Assembly (NCBI RefSeq): GCF_002812705.1
Contig: NZ_CP025030.1
Coordinates: 1,922,001-1,986,000, forward strand
Direction: 5' to 3'
Length of the DNA: 64,000 nt
Origin: Achromobacter spanius
Lineage (GTDB): Bacteria > Pseudomonadota > Gammaproteobacteria > Burkholderiales > Burkholderiaceae_B
The position numbers and the translations under genes are program-made. Below are positions 7,349 to 15,816 of this stretch, piece after piece (the first letter of the stretch is position 1; each line of letters begins with the position of its first letter). The notes under the pieces are model-generated. The model did no database searches. It was not told the DNA's origin and saw only the letters and a program-made list of their open reading frames with translations.

Positions 7349-7979
7349 TGAAACCCGAATCCGTGAGGAAATCTGCGTCGTCGGCGCCAGCCTCTATCAA
7401 CGCGGCTACACCGTGGGCGCAGCCGGCAACATCAGCGCCCGGTTGGATGATGGATGGCTCATCACCCCGACCGACGCTTGCCTGGGGCGGCTGGACCCCG
7501 CCGATCTGGCCAAGGTCGACCTGGACGGCAACTGGGTGTCCGGCGCCAAGCCGTCCAAGACGCTGGTGCTGCATCAGGGGATCTATCGCGCCAGCCCCGA
7601 ATCGCGCGGCATCATCCACACGCATTCCACGCATCTGGTGGCCTTGACGCTAGCCGGCGTGTGGCGGCCTGACGAAGTGCTGCCGCCCATCACGCCCTAC
7701 CAGGTCATGAAGGTGGGGCGCATTCCCTTGATCGCTTATCGCCGGCCGGGCGACCCGCAAGCCGCCGCCGAGGTGGCCGCCGTGGCGGGCCAGGTGCGCG
7801 GCGCCTTGTTTGAAAGGCTGGGGCCGGTGGTGTGGGAACGCTCGGTGGCGCACGCGTCGTATGCGCTGGAAGAGCTGGAAGAAACCGCCCGCCTGTGGCT
7901 GATGAGCCAGCCGCGCCCCGCGCCGCTGTCCGCCCAGGCCATTGATGAGCTTCGCGCCACCTTCGGCGCGCGCTACTAG
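7341..7979 (+). CDS. otnC: 3-oxo-tetronate 4-phosphate decarboxylase-like, class II aldolase fold
   Basis: A 212-residue class II aldolase/adducin-fold protein. The family N-terminus (VGAAGNISARLDDGWLITPT), the KPSK segment and the metal-binding HTHSTH (His93, His95) are present. OtnC splits 3-oxo-tetronate 4-phosphate into dihydroxyacetone phosphate and CO2, the last step of D-erythronate/L-threonate breakdown, and every other step is encoded just downstream. Two positions differ from FucA-type aldolases: Thr74 where a catalytic Glu is usual, and Leu160 (ERLGPVV) where the third metal-ligand His of NHGP is usual. These may mark a betaproteobacterial subfamily rather than decay. The start is unusual, following a hairpin directly. 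Confidence 0.85.
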   Translation: MTDETRIREEICVVGASLYQRGYTVGAAGNISARLDDGWLITPTDACLGRLDPADLAKVDLDGNWVSGAKPSKTLVLHQGIYRASPESRGIIHTHSTHLVALTLAGVWRPDEVLPPITPYQVMKVGRIPLIAYRRPGDPQAAAEVAAVAGQVRGALFERLGPVVWERSVAHASYALEELEETARLWLMSQPRPAPLSAQAIDELRATFGARY

Positions 7980-8053
7980 TTCCCTCACCTGTACAAAGCC
8001 GTCTGGCCGCCGTGTGGCGGACCGGGTCGGCGCATTCCTTTTGGAGACGATGC

Positions 8054-9418
8054 ATGCCCCCGATGGATTTGACGTCCGGCACGGCGCCTGGCAAACCCGG
8101 TATCCCCAACACCGCCGCCACTGCCGGCGCGCCACAGCCAGACTCCCTGGAAACCGCGCGCGCCTACGCCAAGGTGTTCTGGCGGCTCGTGCCGTTCTTG
8201 ATGCTTTGCTATGTCATCGCCTATCTGGACCGCGTCAACGTCGGCTTCGCCAAGCTGCAAATGTCGCAAGACCTGGGCTTCAGCGAAACCGTGTTCGGCC
8301 TGGGCGCCGGCGTTTTCTTCATCGGCTACTTCCTTTTTGAAGTGCCCAGCAACCTGCTCATGCACCGCCTGGGCGCGCGCGTCTGGATCGCGCGCATCAT
8401 GATCACCTGGGGCATTCTTTCCGGCATGTTCATGTTCGTGGAAACGCCCACCGGCTTCTACATCCTGCGCTTCCTGCTTGGCCTGGCCGAAGCGGGTTTC
8501 TACCCCGGCGTCATTCTGTACCTTACCTACTGGTATCCCGCGCATCGCCGCGCCAAGATCATCGCGCTGTTCATGTCCGCCATTCCCGTGGCCGGCATAT
8601 TCGGCAACCCGCTGTCGGGCTGGATCATGGAAGCGTTTCACGGCACGCACGGCTTGCAGGGCTGGCAGTGGATGTTCCTGATCGAAGCCATACCCGCGCT
8701 GCTCATCGGCGTGGTCACCATCATGTACCTGGACAACGGCATCTCCAGCGCCAAATGGCTGACGGCCGATGAAAAGCAGTTGCTGACGCGCGAGATCGAA
8801 CAGGACCAGAAGCAGACCGGCACGCAAAAGCACTCGCTGCGCGCGGTGTTTTCCGACAAGCGCGTGTGGTGGATGTGCCTGATCTACTTCGCCTTCGTCG
8901 CGGGCCAGTACGGCCTGACCTTCTGGATGCCCACGCTGATCAAATCGACGGGTGTCACGGGCGCTTTCAACATCGGCTTGCTCAGCGCCATTCCGTTCAT
9001 CTGCGCCATCATCGTGATGAACCTGTTGGGCCACTCGGCCGACAAGCGGCGCGAACGCCGCTGGCACTTGATCGTGCCGGCGCTGGCGGGCGCGGTGGGC
9101 TTCACCGCCGCGGCGTCCTTTGCCGACAGCACGGTTATTTCGCTGATCTGCCTGTCCCTGGCCGCCGCCGGCGTGCTGACGTGCGCGCCGCTGTTCTGGT
9201 CCTTGCCCACGGCCTTCTTGTCGGGCACCGCGGCGGCGGCGGGCATCGCCATCGTGAACTCGGTTGGCAACCTGGCCGGCTTCGCCAGCCCCTACATGAT
9301 CGGCTACCTGAAAGACCTGACCCAATCCACCGCGTCCGGCATGTATGTGCTGGCCGCCGTGCTGGTCATCGGCGCCATCGCGGTCTGGTTCACGCCCGCC
9401 AAGCTGGTCAACCGTTAG
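8054..9418 (+). CDS. MFS transporter of the anion:cation symporter type, likely tetronate uptake
   Basis: A 454-residue carrier resembling hexuronate/galactonate (ACS family) permeases: YVIAYLDRVNVGFAKLQM in the first helix region, FFIGYFLFEVPSNLLMHRLGAR, and the GLAEAGFYPGVILYLTYWYP signature. GGAGACG lies before the ATG at 8054. Sitting between otnC and otnI, it is the natural candidate to import D-erythronate and L-threonate; this is context inference, as ACS carriers transport many sugar acids. Twelve helices are expected, with the usual central cytoplasmic loop at about residue 225-270. Confidence 0.88.
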   Translation: MPPMDLTSGTAPGKPGIPNTAATAGAPQPDSLETARAYAKVFWRLVPFLMLCYVIAYLDRVNVGFAKLQMSQDLGFSETVFGLGAGVFFIGYFLFEVPSNLLMHRLGARVWIARIMITWGILSGMFMFVETPTGFYILRFLLGLAEAGFYPGVILYLTYWYPAHRRAKIIALFMSAIPVAGIFGNPLSGWIMEAFHGTHGLQGWQWMFLIEAIPALLIGVVTIMYLDNGISSAKWLTADEKQLLTREIEQDQKQTGTQKHSLRAVFSDKRVWWMCLIYFAFVAGQYGLTFWMPTLIKSTGVTGAFNIGLLSAIPFICAIIVMNLLGHSADKRRERRWHLIVPALAGAVGFTAAASFADSTVISLICLSLAAAGVLTCAPLFWSLPTAFLSGTAAAAGIAIVNSVGNLAGFASPYMIGYLKDLTQSTASGMYVLAAVLVIGAIAVWFTPAKLVNR

Positions 9419-9472
9419 TAGCCGACGGTTAATGGCCCGACGCCCACGCCACCCTAATCAATAAGGACCGCC

Positions 9473-10258
9473 ATGCCGCGCCTGGCCGCCAACCTGACCA
9501 TGATGTACAACGAGCACCCCTTCCTGGACCGCTTCCAGGCCGCCGCCAGCGACGGGTTCCAGGGGGTGGAGTTTCTGTTCCCCTACGACTTCGCCGCCGC
9601 CGACATCCGTGCGCGGCTGCAAGACAACGGGCTGACGCAAGCCTTGTTCAATGCACCGCCTGGTGATTGGGCGGCGGGCGAGCGCGGCATTGCGTCGCTG
9701 CCGGGCCGGGAAGACGAATTCCTGCGCGGCCTGGATCAGGCGCTGGCCTACGCGGCGCAATTGGGTAACCGCAGCCTGCACGTGATGGCGGGCCTGATTC
9801 GTCCGGATCAAGATCGCGCGGCGCATCGCGAGGTGTATGTGCGGAACCTGGCGCGCGCCGCCAGCGCCGCCGCGTCGGCGGGTATCACCGTAGTGATCGA
9901 ACCCATCAACACGCGCGACATCCCCGGCTTCTTTCTGAACCGCCAAGACGAGGCCCAAGCGATCTGCGCCGAGGTTGGCGCGGCCAACCTGAAAGTGCAG
10001 TTCGATTGCTATCACTGCCAGATCGTCGAAGGCGATATCGCCGTGAAGCTGGAACGCGACATGGCCGGCATCGGGCACATCCAGATTGCCGGCGTGCCCG
10101 ACCGCCACGAGCCCAACCTGGGCGAACTGAATTACCCCTATTTGTTCGACCGCATCGACGCGCTGGGCTATGCCGGCTGGGTCGGCTGCGAATACCGCCC
10201 CAAGGCCGGCACGCGCGCGGGCCTGGGCTGGGCCCAAGCCTATCTGGCCAAGCACTGA
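9473..10258 (+). CDS. otnI: 2-oxo-tetronate isomerase (hydroxypyruvate isomerase family)
   Basis: A 261-residue TIM-barrel isomerase. The two catalytic glutamates of the family are in [14 protein letters not shown] and [10 protein letters not shown] near the C-terminus, and YHCQIVEGD gives the metal-ligand region. OtnI converts 2-oxo-tetronate to 3-oxo-tetronate, joining the two dehydrogenases at 10284 and 11379 to the kinase at 12284. ATAAGGACCGCC precedes the ATG. A second protein of exactly the same length and motifs is encoded at 49489. Confidence 0.88.
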   Translation: MPRLAANLTMMYNEHPFLDRFQAAASDGFQGVEFLFPYDFAAADIRARLQDNGLTQALFNAPPGDWAAGERGIASLPGREDEFLRGLDQALAYAAQLGNRSLHVMAGLIRPDQDRAAHREVYVRNLARAASAAASAGITVVIEPINTRDIPGFFLNRQDEAQAICAEVGAANLKVQFDCYHCQIVEGDIAVKLERDMAGIGHIQIAGVPDRHEPNLGELNYPYLFDRIDALGYAGWVGCEYRPKAGTRAGLGWAQAYLAKH

Positions 10259-10283
10259 GTCAACAAGAAGCGAGCACCCCACC

Positions 10284-11258
10284 ATGAAAATCCTGATCAC
10301 CGGCGGCGCCGGATTCCTGGGCCAACGGCTGGCTCGACAACTGCTTGAGCAGGGCACGCTGACGCTGGACGCCAGCGGCCCGCAAGCCATCACGCGCATC
10401 GACCTGCTGGACGTCGTCAAGACCGACGCTTTCACAGACAAGCGCGTGCATTCGCGGGTGGGCGACATCGCCGACCCCACCGTGCTGCGCGACGCCATCG
10501 ACACCGATACCCGCGCCATCTTCCACCTGGCGGCCATCGTCAGCGGGCAGGCCGAGGCGGATTTCGATCTGGGCATGCGCATCAACCTGGATGCCTCGCG
10601 CGCCTTGCTGGACGTTTGCCGCGCGCTGGGCCACCAGCCGCGCGTCATCTTCACCAGTTCGGTGGCGGTGTATGGCGGCGACTTGCCCGACACCGTGCGC
10701 GACGACACCGCCTTGAACCCGCAATCGTCCTACGGCACGCAGAAGGCCATTGCCGAACTGCTGCTGGCCGACTACACGCGGCGCGGCTTTGTGGACGGGC
10801 GCGTGCTGCGCCTGCCCACCATCAGCGTGCGTCCCGGCCGACCCAACGCGGCCGCCTCGTCGTTTGCCAGCGGCATCATCCGCGAACCGCTCAGTGGCGA
10901 AGCCGCCGTGTGCCCGGTGGGCCCCGACACGCGCCTGTGGCTGCTGTCGCCCCGCGGCGCCATCCAGGCGCTGATCGCCGGTTGCGAACTGCCCGCTGAC
11001 GCCGTGGCCGACCGCGCGCCGATCAACCTGCCGGGCGTGTCCGTCACCGTGGCCGACATGGAGCAGGCGCTGCGCGACGTGGCGGGCGACGCGGTGGCCG
11101 ATCGCATCACCTGGCGGCCGGATGAACGGGTGGAACGCATCGTGGGCAGTTGGCCCGGCCGCTGGGACACCAGCCGCGCCAACCGTCTGGGCCTGGCGGG
11201 CGACAAGAGCTTTGGCGACATCATCCGCGCTTACCTGGCCGACGACCTGCCGCGCTGA
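10284..11258 (+). CDS. denD: D-erythronate dehydrogenase (extended SDR/NAD epimerase family)
   Basis: A 324-residue NAD(P)-binding protein with the N-terminal GGAGFLGQRLARQL glycine motif, the SSVAVYGGDLP segment and the YGTQK catalytic Tyr-Lys pair, all typical of extended short-chain dehydrogenases. In the tetronate pathway DenD oxidises D-erythronate to 2-oxo-tetronate. It starts 25 bases after otnI. Assignment rests on family and on having OtnI, OtnK, OtnC and LtnD as neighbours; a 4-epimerase is less likely because no nucleotide-sugar genes are present. Confidence 0.87.
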   Translation: MKILITGGAGFLGQRLARQLLEQGTLTLDASGPQAITRIDLLDVVKTDAFTDKRVHSRVGDIADPTVLRDAIDTDTRAIFHLAAIVSGQAEADFDLGMRINLDASRALLDVCRALGHQPRVIFTSSVAVYGGDLPDTVRDDTALNPQSSYGTQKAIAELLLADYTRRGFVDGRVLRLPTISVRPGRPNAAASSFASGIIREPLSGEAAVCPVGPDTRLWLLSPRGAIQALIAGCELPADAVADRAPINLPGVSVTVADMEQALRDVAGDAVADRITWRPDERVERIVGSWPGRWDTSRANRLGLAGDKSFGDIIRAYLADDLPR

Positions 11259-11278
11259 CGCGCAGCGCGACACCTCCT

Positions 11279-11362
11279 CCGTATCGACACGCCGTATTGA
11301 CATGCGACGGGCCGTACCGCCATTCCGTATCGACACTTTCCTATCGCCATTCCCATCGACAT
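11279..11362. repeat. Six degenerate copies of a 12-base unit between denD and ltnD
   Basis: Copies related to CCGTATCGACAT lie at 11279-11290, 11292-11303, 11312-11323, 11325-11336, 11340-11350 and 11352-11362, mostly 13 bases apart with one gap of 20. Copies 1 and 4 are identical (CCGTATCGACAC); two copies lack one base. The array fills most of the 120-base gap and ends just before ltnD. Confidence 0.75.
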
Positions 11363-11378
11363 TCCGGACGACACCGCC

Positions 11379-12287
11379 ATGAGCCATCCGCAACCCTCAC
11401 CCCGCCGCGTCGGCGTCATCGGCCTGGGCGCCATGGGCGCGGGCATTGCCCAAAGCCTGCGCCGCGCCGGCCACGATGTGCACGTCTATGACATCCGCCC
11501 CGAGGCCGCCGCCGCCTTCGCCGCCCAAGGCGGCGTGGCCTGCGCCACATTGGCCGACATGGCCGCCGCCTGCGACATCGTGGTCAGCGTGGTCGTCAAC
11601 GCGCAGCAGACCGAAGCCGTGTTGTATGGCGACGGCGGTATCGCCGCCGCCTTGCGCCCCGGCGCCGTGTTCGTGATGTGCTCCACCGTGGACCCCAACT
11701 GGTCCATCGCGCTGGAGTCGCACCTGGCCGAATTGGGGGTGTTGTACCTGGACGCGCCGATCTCGGGCGGGGCGGCCAAGGCCGCCGCCGGCCAGATGAC
11801 GATGATGACGGCGGGCAGCGCGGCGGCCTACGCCGCCTGCGGCGCGGTGCTGGAATCCATGGCCGGCAAGGTCTACCGGCTGGGCGACCGCGCGGGCGCG
11901 GGCAGCAAGGTCAAGATCATCAACCAACTGCTGGCCGGCGTGCACATTGCCGTTGCCGCCGAAGCCATGGCGCTGGGCTTGCGCGAAGGCGTGGATGCGG
12001 ACGCGCTGTACGAGGTCATCACGCACAGCGCCGGCAATAGCTGGATGTTCGAGAACCGCATGCCCCATGTCTTGGCGGCGGACTACACGCCCTTGTCGGC
12101 CGTGGATATTTTTGTGAAGGACCTGGGGCTGGTGCTGGACACCGCGCGGCACAGCAAGTTTCCGCTGCCGCTGGCGTCCACCGCACATCAGATGTTCATG
12201 CAGGCGTCTACGGCCGGGCATGGCCGCGAGGACGACAGCGCCGTCATCAAGATTTTTCCTGGCATCAGCTTGCCGGAGGCCAAATGA
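11379..12287 (+). CDS. ltnD: L-threonate dehydrogenase (HIBADH family)
   Basis: A 302-residue beta-hydroxyacid dehydrogenase: Rossmann motif GVIGLGAMGAGIAQSL, the substrate motif YLDAPISGGAAKA near residue 125 and the catalytic lysine in GSKVKIINQLLAG. LtnD oxidises L-threonate to 2-oxo-tetronate. Its TGA overlaps the otnK ATG (ATGA, 12284-12287), a gene pair order commonly seen in this pathway. It lies after a 120-base gap holding a repeat array, so it may have its own control. D-glycerate-type activity is an alternative in this family, but the context strongly favours L-threonate. Confidence 0.88.
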   Translation: MSHPQPSPRRVGVIGLGAMGAGIAQSLRRAGHDVHVYDIRPEAAAAFAAQGGVACATLADMAAACDIVVSVVVNAQQTEAVLYGDGGIAAALRPGAVFVMCSTVDPNWSIALESHLAELGVLYLDAPISGGAAKAAAGQMTMMTAGSAAAYAACGAVLESMAGKVYRLGDRAGAGSKVKIINQLLAGVHIAVAAEAMALGLREGVDADALYEVITHSAGNSWMFENRMPHVLAADYTPLSAVDIFVKDLGLVLDTARHSKFPLPLASTAHQMFMQASTAGHGREDDSAVIKIFPGISLPEAK

Positions 12288-13537
12288 GTATCAAACTGGG
12301 CTGTATCGCCGACGACTTTACGGGCGCCACCGATCTGGCCAACAACCTGGTGCGCGCGGGCATGCGCACGGTGCAAACCATAGGCGTACCGGGCGAGCCC
12401 TTGCGCGCCGACGCGGACGCCGTGGTGGTGGCATTGAAAACGCGCACGCTGCCGGTGGAAGACGCCGTGGCGCAATCCCTGGCCGCGCTGGAATGGTTGC
12501 AGCAGCAAGGCGCCGAGCAGATCTATTTCAAGTACTGCTCCACCTTCGACAGCACGCCGGACGGCAATATCGGGCCGGTGACCGATGCCTTGATGACGCA
12601 GCTGGGCACGACGTTCACCATCGCCACGCCCGCGTTTCCCGATAACAAGCGCACCGTCTTCAAGGGCTATCTCTTTGCGGGCGACGTGCTGCTGAACGAA
12701 TCGGGCATGCAGCATCACCCGCTGACGCCGATGACCGACGCAAACCTCGTGCGCGTGTTGCAGGCGCAGACCACGCGCAAGGTCGGGCTGATCGACTACA
12801 GCGTGGTGGCCGCGGGGGCCGACGCGATTCTTGCGCGCGTGCAGGCGTTGCAAGGCGAGGGCGTGGAGATTGCGATTGTGGATGCGGTGTCCAACGATGA
12901 TCTGCTGCGGCTGGGCCCGGCGCTGCGCGGCATGCCGCTGGTGACGGCGGGCTCCGGCGTGGCGATCGGCCTGCCGGGCAACTGGGGCCTGGCGCCCACC
13001 AGCGCCGCCAGCCAGGTTCGCGCGCCCGGCTTGCAGGCCGTGGTGGCGGGTAGCTGCTCCAGCGCCACCAATGCGCAGGTGGCGGCATTCATCGACAGCG
13101 GTCGGCCGGCGCTGGCGCTGGACCCGATGCGGCTGGCAACGGACGAGGATGTGGTGGCGCAGGTGCTGGACTGGGCCGAGCCGCGCATGCAGGACGGCCC
13201 GGTGCTGGTCTATTCCACCGCCGAGCCCGATGCCGTCAAGGCGGCGCAAGGCGCGCTGGGCGTGGCGCGCGCGGGCGCGCTGATCGAGGCGGCCATTGCG
13301 CGCACCGCGGTCGGGCTGGTTGAACGCGGCGTGCGCCAATTGATTGTCGCGGGCGGCGAAACGTCCGGCGCCGTGGTGCAGGCGCTGGGCTTGCAGCAGA
13401 TGGCCATCGGCGAGCAGATCGACCCAGGCGTGCCGTGGTGCGCCGGCTACACGCCGGTGGCGCGTGGCGACGTCAGCATCGCGCTGAAGTCCGGCAATTT
13501 CGGCACGCGGGATTTTTTCACCAAGGCATTCGGCTAA
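12284..13537 (+). CDS. otnK: 3-oxo-tetronate 4-kinase (four-carbon acid sugar kinase, DUF1537)
   Basis: A 417-residue kinase of the four-carbon acid sugar kinase family: the N-terminal substrate domain starts KLGCIADDFTGATDLANNL, the middle has YFKYCSTFDSTPDGNIGPV, and the C-terminal nucleotide domain has VVAGSCSSATNAQ and LIVAGGETSGAVVQALG. It phosphorylates 3-oxo-tetronate to 3-oxo-tetronate 4-phosphate using ATP, feeding OtnC. It overlaps ltnD by four bases. Confidence 0.92.
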   Translation: MSIKLGCIADDFTGATDLANNLVRAGMRTVQTIGVPGEPLRADADAVVVALKTRTLPVEDAVAQSLAALEWLQQQGAEQIYFKYCSTFDSTPDGNIGPVTDALMTQLGTTFTIATPAFPDNKRTVFKGYLFAGDVLLNESGMQHHPLTPMTDANLVRVLQAQTTRKVGLIDYSVVAAGADAILARVQALQGEGVEIAIVDAVSNDDLLRLGPALRGMPLVTAGSGVAIGLPGNWGLAPTSAASQVRAPGLQAVVAGSCSSATNAQVAAFIDSGRPALALDPMRLATDEDVVAQVLDWAEPRMQDGPVLVYSTAEPDAVKAAQGALGVARAGALIEAAIARTAVGLVERGVRQLIVAGGETSGAVVQALGLQQMAIGEQIDPGVPWCAGYTPVARGDVSIALKSGNFGTRDFFTKAFG

Positions 13538-13547
13538 GGCCGGAAAT

Positions 13548-13613
13548 AGAAGCAGACGCAGCAGCAAAAAGCGGCAGCAGAAGCAGCAAAAGCAGCAGCA
13601 GTAGAAACAGGAG
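13548..13613 (+). repeat. Interrupted AGC-triplet tract before the permease start
   Basis: The 83-base otnK-permease gap is mostly AGC/GCA triplets broken by A runs, ending in AGGAG (13609-13613), the ribosome binding site of the permease. On the mRNA it is purine-rich and probably unstructured. Confidence 0.65.
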
Positions 13614-13620
13614 CAGGGCA

Positions 13621-15027
13621 TTGGCCAGCAAACAAAACACCGAGCTCAAGGGTGGCTTGAAGTCGCGCCACCTGACGATGATGTCGATCGCCGGGGTCAT
13701 CGGGGCGGCGTTGTTCGTCGGGTCCGGCAAGCAGATCGCGCTGGCGGGGCCGGCCGTCATCCTGGCGTACCTGGGCGGCGGCATCCTGGTCATTCTGGCC
13801 ATGCGCATGCTGGGAGAAATGGCTGTTGCGCAGCCCGACACGGGGTCGTTCTCCACCTACGCCGACCGCGCCATCGGGCGCTGGGCCGGCTTCACCATCG
13901 GTTGGCTGTACTGGTATTTCTGGGCCTTGCTGATGGGCTGGGAAGCCTATGTGGCCGGGCAGATCCTGCACGGCTGGTTTCCGATGGTTCCCGACTGGGG
14001 CTATGCGCTCTTCATCACTGTGGCGCTCATCGTCGTCAACTTCATGAACGTGCGCAACTACGGCGAATTCGAATTCTGGTTCGCGCTGATCAAGGTGATT
14101 GCCATCGTGGCGTTCCTGGTCATCGGCAGCCTGGCGGTGGTGCATCTGTGGCCCTGGGGCGAAGCGCGCGGCGTGTCGCAATTGACGGCGCAGGGCTTTA
14201 TGCCCAATGGCATCAAGTCGGTAGTGGTGGCCATGCTGGGCGTGATGTTCGCCTTCATCGGCGCGGAAATCGTCACGGTGGCCGCCGCCGAATCCGCCGA
14301 CCCCGCGCGTGAAATCATCAGGACCACGCGCTCGGTAGTGTGGCGGATCTGCCTGTTCTACGTGGGCTCCATCTTCATCATCGTCTGCCTGGTGCCGTAC
14401 AACGATCCGCAACTGTCGCAGCCCACGCACGGCAGCTATAACGTGGCGCTCAGCAGGTTGGGCGTTCCGTACGCGCAGGCCATCGTCAACTTCATCGTGC
14501 TGACGTCCGTGTGCAGTTGCTTCAATTCGGCCTTGTACACGGCGTCGCGCATGCTGTATTCGCTGTCGCGGCGGGGCGACGCGCATCGCATCATGCAGGT
14601 GACCGGCCGCCGCACCGGCACGCCGTATGTGGGCGTGCTGATTTCCAGCGCGTTCGCGTTCGTGGCGGTGTGGATGATGGCCACGTCCAAGATGGATCTG
14701 TACGACGTGCTGATGCAGGCTACCGGCACCATCGCGTTGTTCGTGTATCTGGCCATTGCGCTGTCGCAGTTGCGCATGCGCTACCGGCTGCAGGCGCAAG
14801 GCGTGGAGCTGACGTTCAAGATGTGGCTGTTTCCGTGGCTGACCTATGCGGTCATCGTGTGCATCATCGCCGCGTTGATTACGATGGTGGTGGAAGGCAC
14901 GTATCGAAACGAAGTTGCCTACACGTCCTTGCTGGCGGGCGTGATCGTGCTGATGGGTTTGATCGCGCAGCGCTGGGGCATCGGCACCCGCCGGCGGCGC
15001 GAGCAGCTCAGCGGTGCGCCTGGCTAA
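13621..15027 (+). CDS. APC superfamily amino acid permease (GABA/D-alanine permease type)
   Basis: A 468-residue twelve-helix permease: GLKSRHLTMMSIAGVIGAALFVGSG, the classic N-terminal signature of this family, then GEMAVAQPDTGSFSTYADRAIG and the FAFIGAEIVTVAAAESADPAR segment. The start is taken as TTG at 13621 with AGGAG seven bases upstream, because no ATG or GTG start with a binding site fits the conserved N-terminus. It follows otnK after an AGC-rich tract, so it is probably the end of the tetronate transcript, yet its family moves amino acids such as GABA, D-alanine or D-serine. Its tail overlaps the convergent GntR gene by 20 bases. Confidence 0.85.
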   Translation: MASKQNTELKGGLKSRHLTMMSIAGVIGAALFVGSGKQIALAGPAVILAYLGGGILVILAMRMLGEMAVAQPDTGSFSTYADRAIGRWAGFTIGWLYWYFWALLMGWEAYVAGQILHGWFPMVPDWGYALFITVALIVVNFMNVRNYGEFEFWFALIKVIAIVAFLVIGSLAVVHLWPWGEARGVSQLTAQGFMPNGIKSVVVAMLGVMFAFIGAEIVTVAAAESADPAREIIRTTRSVVWRICLFYVGSIFIIVCLVPYNDPQLSQPTHGSYNVALSRLGVPYAQAIVNFIVLTSVCSCFNSALYTASRMLYSLSRRGDAHRIMQVTGRRTGTPYVGVLISSAFAFVAVWMMATSKMDLYDVLMQATGTIALFVYLAIALSQLRMRYRLQAQGVELTFKMWLFPWLTYAVIVCIIAALITMVVEGTYRNEVAYTSLLAGVIVLMGLIAQRWGIGTRRRREQLSGAPG

Positions 15028-15715
15028 GGCGCTTGGCCGCGTTCACCATGTGGATGCGCGCCGCCTCGCGCGCGCCTTCCACGTCTTGCCGGCGGATGGC
15101 TTCGACGATGGCGAGGTGTTCTTGCAGCACGTCGCGCATCAGGTCGGCATGGCGGGCTTCGTTGCCGCGCGTCACGCGGGTGGCGGCTTCCAGGAACTGG
15201 CTGACGAACGCCAGCGTGGTCAGGAAATAGGGGTTGCCGGTGGCGCGCGCAATGCTGCGGTGAAACGCCACGTCTTCCTTCACGCCGTCGCCGCCGTCCG
15301 CCACCGCTTGTGAAATCGCGGCTAGCGCGCGGTCAATCTCGACCATGTCGCGCTTCTTGCGCATCGCTGCCGCCTGGGCCGCGATTTCGGTTTCCAGCGC
15401 GCGGCGCAAATCCACAATGTGCAGCACTGCGTCCAGTGAACTGAGTTCGGTGGCGTCGATGCGCAAGGCCCGGTTGCCCGTCAGCCCGGTCACGTACACG
15501 CCGCTGCCTTGCCGCGCTTCCACGATGCCGTCCTGCCGCAGCCGCGACACCGCTTCGCGGATGACGGTGCGGCTGACGCCAAACTGCTCGGCCAGCGCGG
15601 CTTCGGTGGGCAGCTTTTCACCCGGCAGCACGCGGCCTTCGTCGATTTCGGCGAGCAGGCGCTTGGCGACCGTGTCGGTCAACGTGGGCGGGGACGGAAG
15701 TCGGGGGAACACCAT
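15008..15715 (-). CDS. GntR-family regulator, FadR/FCD subfamily
   Basis: A 235-residue repressor-type protein: winged helix at about residues 10-75 (LPTEAALAEQFGVSRTVIREAVSRL) and an all-helical FCD ligand domain (VDLRRALETEIAAQAA, then HRSIARATGNPYF with metal-binding His). The ATG at 15715 places the helix-turn-helix correctly; an open frame continues upstream without a better start. It is convergent with the tetronate genes and the likely regulator of that operon; the AT-rich stretch at 7208-7240 before the leader ORF is a candidate site. Ligand unknown, plausibly a tetronate pathway acid. Confidence 0.88.
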   Translation of the reverse strand: MVFPRLPSPPTLTDTVAKRLLAEIDEGRVLPGEKLPTEAALAEQFGVSRTVIREAVSRLRQDGIVEARQGSGVYVTGLTGNRALRIDATELSSLDAVLHIVDLRRALETEIAAQAAAMRKKRDMVEIDRALAAISQAVADGGDGVKEDVAFHRSIARATGNPYFLTTLAFVSQFLEAATRVTRGNEARHADLMRDVLQEHLAIVEAIRRQDVEGAREAARIHMVNAAKRLSQAHR

Positions 15716-15816
15716 GGATCTTGACTGCGAGGGAGGGAGCGGCCGGCAAGGGTCAGCGGCCGGTTTCAAGGCCGTCGGCGGGCACGGCGCCCATGATAAC
15801 CGGTCCTCTATCAACG

